Shown piece by piece: positions 7,367-10,080 of a DNA stretch of 10,080 nt. Positions within the stretch are counted from its first letter, which is position 1. Every line of letters starts with the position of its first letter. The stretch spans positions 1 to 10,080 of the forward strand of contig MAXL01000146.1 in NCBI GenBank assembly GCA_001751005.1, in the 5' to 3' direction. Below the pieces are notes generated by a model. That model did not search any database and was not told the DNA's origin. It saw only the letters and a list, made by a program, of their open reading frames with translations. The position numbers and the translations under genes are program-made. The DNA is from Desulfobacterales bacterium S5133MH16 (GTDB lineage: Bacteria; Desulfobacterota; Desulfobacteria; Desulfobacterales; UBA11574).

Positions 7367-8487
7367 GTTTCTGGCAGAAAATTATTCAATATCGATGGGA
7401 TCGGATCCACGCGGCTATTTGCCGCAAGACGGCCCAAGACGTTCGGCAGGCTTTGCAGGCGCCTACTCGAAATTTTGACGATCTGTTGGCGCTACTCTCT
7501 CCGGCTGCGGCCGGTTTTCTGGAAGAAATGGCTCTGGCGGCCCATGGGCTGACGGTTCAGCGCTTCGGCCGGACCATCCAAATGTTCGCCCCTGTTTATA
7601 TATCCAGCGAATGCATCAATTCCTGTGTATACTGCGGGTTCAACCGCCACAATCAGATATCCCGCGCCACCCTTAGCGTAGCGGAAGTGGAGAAGGAAGT
7701 GATGTTTTTGCACGGACAGGGATTCCGTCACGTGCTTTTGCTGACCGGTGAGTCGCCACACCACGCACCGTTGGACTACTTGATCCGCATCGCCCGGAAA
7801 TTACAACCGCTTTTAGCGTCCATATCCGTTGAAATCTATCCGATGGCAACGGACGACTACCGACGCCTGATCGAAAACGGCGTGGACGGATTGACCGTTT
7901 ACCAGGAAACCTACCACTTAAAACGGTATGCAGAGGTTCATCCTGCCGGTCCCAAGCGCAACTACCGCTGGCGCCTGGAAACCCCGGATCGCGGGGGTCA
8001 GGCCGGATTCCGTCGTCTGAATATCGGCGTCCTATTAGGATTGTCCGACTGGCGCGTGGACGGCGCCTTCGTGGGATTACACGCCGCTTATCTGGAACGC
8101 CGCTACTGGCAAAGCCACGTTTCGGTCTCCTTTCCACGCCTGCGTCCCGCGGCCGGTGGATTTCAACCCCAATTTCCCGTAAAGGACGCCCATATGGTGC
8201 AGCTCATGTGCGCGCTGAGACTCTGGCTGCCCGATGCAGGCCTGGTCCTGTCCACGCGCGAACCCGCCAGCCTGCGCGAGAATCTGCTGCCCCTGGGGAT
8301 TACCCAAATGAGCGCGGGCAGCAAAACCGCACCGGGCGGTTATGCCGCCAAAGAAAACGTCGAGGGCCAGTTCGAGATCAGCGACCTTCGCAGTCCGCAA
8401 GAAGTCGTCCGCATGATTGCCGCCCACGGCTACGAGCCGGTCTGGAAGGATTGGGATGCGGGTTTTTTGAATGCCGTACAGCCTTGA
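7363..8487 (+). CDS. thiH: 2-iminoacetate synthase ThiH (tyrosine lyase)
   Basis: ThiH is a radical-SAM enzyme that cleaves tyrosine to p-cresol and dehydroglycine (2-iminoacetate), the glycine-derived input to ThiG. It is used by anaerobes and facultative bacteria; aerobes tend to use ThiO. The 374-aa product has the CX3CX2C iron-sulfur motif at C84, C88 and C91 ([11 protein letters not shown]), the SAM-binding region LLLTGES (125-131) and the family signature [12 protein letters not shown] (316-327). The length matches E. coli ThiH (377 aa). The ATG at 7363 lies 9 nt after AAGGAG (7348-7353) and overlaps the thiG stop; a start at 7309 inside thiG was rejected. Sampled 60-base rows in its 3' half are noticeably more GC-rich (one row is 44 of 60) than the atp and clpB genes. 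Confidence 0.96.
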   Translation: MSFWQKIIQYRWDRIHAAICRKTAQDVRQALQAPTRNFDDLLALLSPAAAGFLEEMALAAHGLTVQRFGRTIQMFAPVYISSECINSCVYCGFNRHNQISRATLSVAEVEKEVMFLHGQGFRHVLLLTGESPHHAPLDYLIRIARKLQPLLASISVEIYPMATDDYRRLIENGVDGLTVYQETYHLKRYAEVHPAGPKRNYRWRLETPDRGGQAGFRRLNIGVLLGLSDWRVDGAFVGLHAAYLERRYWQSHVSVSFPRLRPAAGGFQPQFPVKDAHMVQLMCALRLWLPDAGLVLSTREPASLRENLLPLGITQMSAGSKTAPGGYAAKENVEGQFEISDLRSPQEVVRMIAAHGYEPVWKDWDAGFLNAVQP

Positions 8488-8863
8488 CAGACAGCGCTTT
8501 ATTTTTATATTGAAAACCTGGTCCTTTGGACCAGGTCAGAGATAGATGGCTTTGCCTTGGAATTTTGTGTCTAAAATCACAAATTCCAAGCACCAAATTC
8601 CAAGTAAATCACAAATTCCAATATTCAATGACCAAAACCTTCCAGGACGAGACATTGTTTGGATTTTCGAATTTCGGTCATTGAAATTTGTTTGATATTT
8701 GTGATTTGATATTTGTGATTTTTGAACTTTCAACAAAGCAAATCCCCTCTTGGGATAAAACAAAACCTGGTCCTTTGGGCCAGGATTCTTTACTCTATTG
8801 GCAGCGCCAGGCGGTTTGTTTGCGATAACCCGGAAAATCGACAGTATGCAAAAGGAGCCATTT
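8488..8863. other. thiH-thiS intergenic region filled by a repeat
   Basis: No gene is supported in these 376 bp, yet they sit inside a thiamin operon whose other junctions are 4-bp overlaps or short gaps of 18 to 33 bp. Most of the space is the palindromic repeat at 8513-8785. The last ~80 bp hold the thiS ribosome-binding site AAGGAG (8852-8857). No clear new promoter for thiS was seen, so whether thiS-thiE is transcribed from the riboswitch promoter or from its own is open. Confidence 0.7.
8513..8785. repeat. Palindromic intergenic repeat with hairpin ends
   Basis: The two ends are near-identical 19-bp hairpins. At 8517-8535 it is CCTGGTCC, loop TTT, GGACCAGG; at 8766-8784 it is CCTGGTCC, TTT, GGGCCAGG. 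Both are preceded by AAAA. Between them lies an AT-rich imperfect inverted repeat. TTCAATGACC (8624-8633) pairs exactly with GGTCATTGAA (8676-8685). AAATCACAAAT (8574-8584) pairs with ATTTGTGATTT, which occurs twice at 8698-8708 and 8711-8721. CAAATTCCAA recurs at 8580, 8594 and 8612. A nested stem joins CTTGGAATTT (8556-8565) with AAATTCCAAG (8581-8590). There is no ORF, so it would be non-autonomous if mobile. Sequences of this CAAATTCCAA type are, from memory, common between genes in deltaproteobacteria. Confidence 0.7.
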
Positions 8864-9070
8864 ATGCCGATTCATATCACGCTCAACGGTAAACCCCACG
8901 CGGTTGAACACCGCATGGATATCTTATATTTGCTGGAAACATTGAAGGTGCCTCCCGCCAGTGTTGTGGTGGAGCGCAACCGAAGTATTTTACACCGGGA
9001 CATGTTTGACCGCGTTGTTTTGAAAGAGGGTGATGAACTGGAACTCATTCGATTTGTAGGTGGGGGATGA
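8864..9070 (+). CDS. thiS: Sulfur carrier protein ThiS
   Basis: ThiS is a ubiquitin-like carrier that brings sulfur as a C-terminal thiocarboxylate to ThiG, after adenylation by ThiF. The 68-aa product starts MPIHITLNGK, has a beta-grasp pattern of alternating strands with one central helix, and ends FVGGG, giving the required C-terminal Gly-Gly. I chose the ATG at 8864 because AAGGAG at 8852-8857 is 6 nt away; the reading frame extends upstream to 8798 but the extra residues are not ThiS-like. It overlaps thiE by 4 bp (ATGA, 9067-9070). It is separated from thiF, thiG and thiH by the repeat-filled gap. Confidence 0.92.
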   Translation: MPIHITLNGKPHAVEHRMDILYLLETLKVPPASVVVERNRSILHRDMFDRVVLKEGDELELIRFVGGG

Positions 9071-9729
9071 ATCGTAAAGAACGTTTGATAAAATTAAAGA
9101 CCATCGATATTTATCCGGTCACCTGCCAAGAGCTTTCAGAGGGCCGAACCAACCTGGAAGTGTTGGCGGCGGTCCTGGCGGGCGGTGCCAAAATCATTCA
9201 GCTCAGGGAAAAGCATTGGGACAAGAAGGATCTCTATGAACTGGCCATTGAATTCCGCAAACGCACCCGCAGCTACGATGCGCTTTTGATTATCAACGAT
9301 CATGTGGACGTGGCCCTGGCTGCAGGCGCTGACGGGGTCCATCTGGGTCAGGAAGATCTGCCCATTGGAGCAGCACGCAAAATTGCACCGGAGCTGATTA
9401 TCGGCGCTTCCAGCCACAATCTAAGCGAGGCCCTTAAGGCCGAGCAAGACGGCGCCGATTACGTGAACATCGGTCCCATTTTCCCTACGAAAACCAAAGC
9501 AAATGCGGTCCGTTTTCTGGGACCTGAAGCCATCGCCGAAATCGGGCCGCAGCTCACCGTGCCCTTTACCACCATGGGCGGTATCAATCCGAGCAATATC
9601 GGCCGGGTTCTGGAAGCGGGCGCCCGCCGCGTGGCCCTGATCACCGGCATAACGCGTGCTGCGGATATAGCGGAAAGGGTGCGCCAACTTCGCAAAACCA
9701 TCACCGATTATTATGACCGTTCTCATTAG
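9067..9729 (+). CDS. thiE: Thiamin-phosphate synthase ThiE
   Basis: ThiE is a TIM-barrel enzyme that joins HMP pyrophosphate to thiazole phosphate, giving thiamin phosphate and pyrophosphate. The 220-aa product has the family motifs IQLREK (44-49), INDHVDVALAAGADGVHLGQ (76-95), IGASSH (112-117), GPIFPTKTKANA (136-147) and MGGI (170-173, phosphate-binding). K142 and K144 in the loop after PIFPT are shifted compared with the usual TPTK wording, but the loop looks intact. It starts within the thiS stop (ATGA) and has no strong ribosome-binding site of its own, so it relies on coupling to thiS. No ThiD domain is fused to it, so HMP-P kinase must come from another locus. Confidence 0.95.
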   Translation: MNRKERLIKLKTIDIYPVTCQELSEGRTNLEVLAAVLAGGAKIIQLREKHWDKKDLYELAIEFRKRTRSYDALLIINDHVDVALAAGADGVHLGQEDLPIGAARKIAPELIIGASSHNLSEALKAEQDGADYVNIGPIFPTKTKANAVRFLGPEAIAEIGPQLTVPFTTMGGINPSNIGRVLEAGARRVALITGITRAADIAERVRQLRKTITDYYDRSH

Positions 9730-9856
9730 CCGATTCGGAAATTCTATCCCGTTGTAAGCGGGACAAATAAAGGGATTAGCTTAAGGCTTAAATTTTTTCT
9801 TAGGAACTGGAATGTTGGAAGGGCAGCGCAGAAGCCGCCCTTCCGGGCGCTAAAGA
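9730..9856 (+). other. Region after thiE with stem-loops
   Basis: No gene is supported. A small stem TCCCG/CGGGA lies at 9747-9763. A strong perfect 8-bp stem, GGAAGGGC (9817-9824) with GCCCTTCC (9837-9844), encloses a 12-nt loop. A T-run (ATTTTTTC, about 9792-9799) follows only a weak upstream fold. The 9817-9844 hairpin has no T-run after it, so it may block 3'-to-5' decay or help Rho-dependent ending rather than act as an intrinsic terminator. Confidence 0.45.
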
Positions 9857-10000
9857 TGAGACCTTTGAAAAATGTTCAATTTTTTTCAAGGCCAAGGAAG
9901 GCGAAAATTTTAACCACAGGAATACATTGAGTATTTTGAGGATTAAAATTTGAGCCTGACGCCGGGATTGGGCAAAAAGGGGCGTTTTGCAAAGGTCTCA
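9857..10000. repeat. 144-bp palindromic element with 11-bp TIRs
   Basis: TGAGACCTTTG (9857-9867) and CAAAGGTCTCA (9990-10000) are exact inverted repeats. The interior continues as an imperfect long hairpin. AAATTTTAA (about 9904-9912) pairs with TTAAAATTT further right, and near the centre AATAC and GTATT close on a 5-nt loop at about 9921-9935. No transposase is encoded; a minus-strand reading frame crosses it but is not credible. The size, terminal repeats and lack of coding fit a MITE-like or palindromic extragenic element. A 3-bp AGA flanks both sides, too short to prove a target duplication. Confidence 0.65.
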
Positions 10001-10080
10001 AGATGTAGCCTCCTCGGCTCATAAGAAAGGAAAAACCATAATAGCCGTTAATAATATTTGACGCCAATTCCAAAACGAGA
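10001..10080. other. Non-coding right edge
   Basis: The last 80 bp after the palindromic element show no gene start, RNA gene or clear regulatory site. The window ends here, so an upstream part of a following gene cannot be ruled out. Confidence 0.4.

Noticed and set aside
8580..8721. CRISPR-like short repeats (CAAATTCCAA, ATTTGTGATTT)
   Set aside because: Units are only 10-11 bp with irregular 14- and 18-bp spacing and form a palindrome, with no unique spacers and no cas genes.
9876..10073. Minus-strand 65-aa reading frame across the right-end palindrome
   Set aside because: It runs through the non-coding palindromic element, has no family features I recognise, and its sequence is dictated by the repeat.

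Overview
The window looks like chromosomal DNA from an anaerobic deltaproteobacterium, probably a sulfate-reducing Desulfobacterales member. This is inference from gene content and style, not a phylogenetic result. The supporting points are: paired F0 subunits b' and b, the latter with a signal-like N-terminus; a short-form ThiC with a CX2CX3C cluster motif; oxygen-independent ThiH rather than ThiO; and long palindromic intergenic repeats.

Layout: 1-268 is a non-coding leader with short repeats and a strong stem-loop. 269-1302 holds a two-gene plus-strand unit, atpF' (b') and atpF (b), joined by an ATGA overlap. clpB lies convergent to it on the minus strand (1359-3947). The clpB/thiC intergenic region (3948-4486) is divergent and carries a small palindrome, a consensus-like sigma70 promoter, a complete TPP riboswitch with an intrinsic terminator and a recognisable antiterminator, and a further ~200-nt leader. 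A plus-strand thiamin cluster follows: thiC (4487-5764), thiF-like (5798-6559), thiG (6578-7366), thiH (7363-8487), then a ~375-bp gap filled by a palindromic repeat, then thiS (8864-9070) and thiE (9067-9729). The right end (9730-10080) is non-coding and carries a second palindromic element with exact 11-bp terminal inverted repeats.

How the genes work together: ThiC makes HMP-phosphate from AIR. ThiF adenylates the ThiS C-terminus so that it can be thiocarboxylated. ThiH cleaves tyrosine to dehydroglycine. ThiG joins dehydroglycine, DXP and ThiS-thiocarboxylate into the thiazole phosphate. ThiE couples HMP-PP with the thiazole to give thiamin phosphate. ThiD (HMP-P kinase) and ThiL (thiamin-phosphate kinase) are not in the window and must be elsewhere. 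The leader predicts feedback: TPP stabilises P1 of the aptamer, frees the terminator and switches the operon off.

This is mostly an ordinary housekeeping region and I found no convincing new multi-gene system. The points worth a second look are the Cys-less active-site position of the ThiF-like protein, the palindromic element splitting thiH from thiS, the TIR-bounded element after thiE with a matching 13-mer at the thiC-thiF junction, the b'/b pair lacking a following atpH, and the palindrome upstream of clpB.
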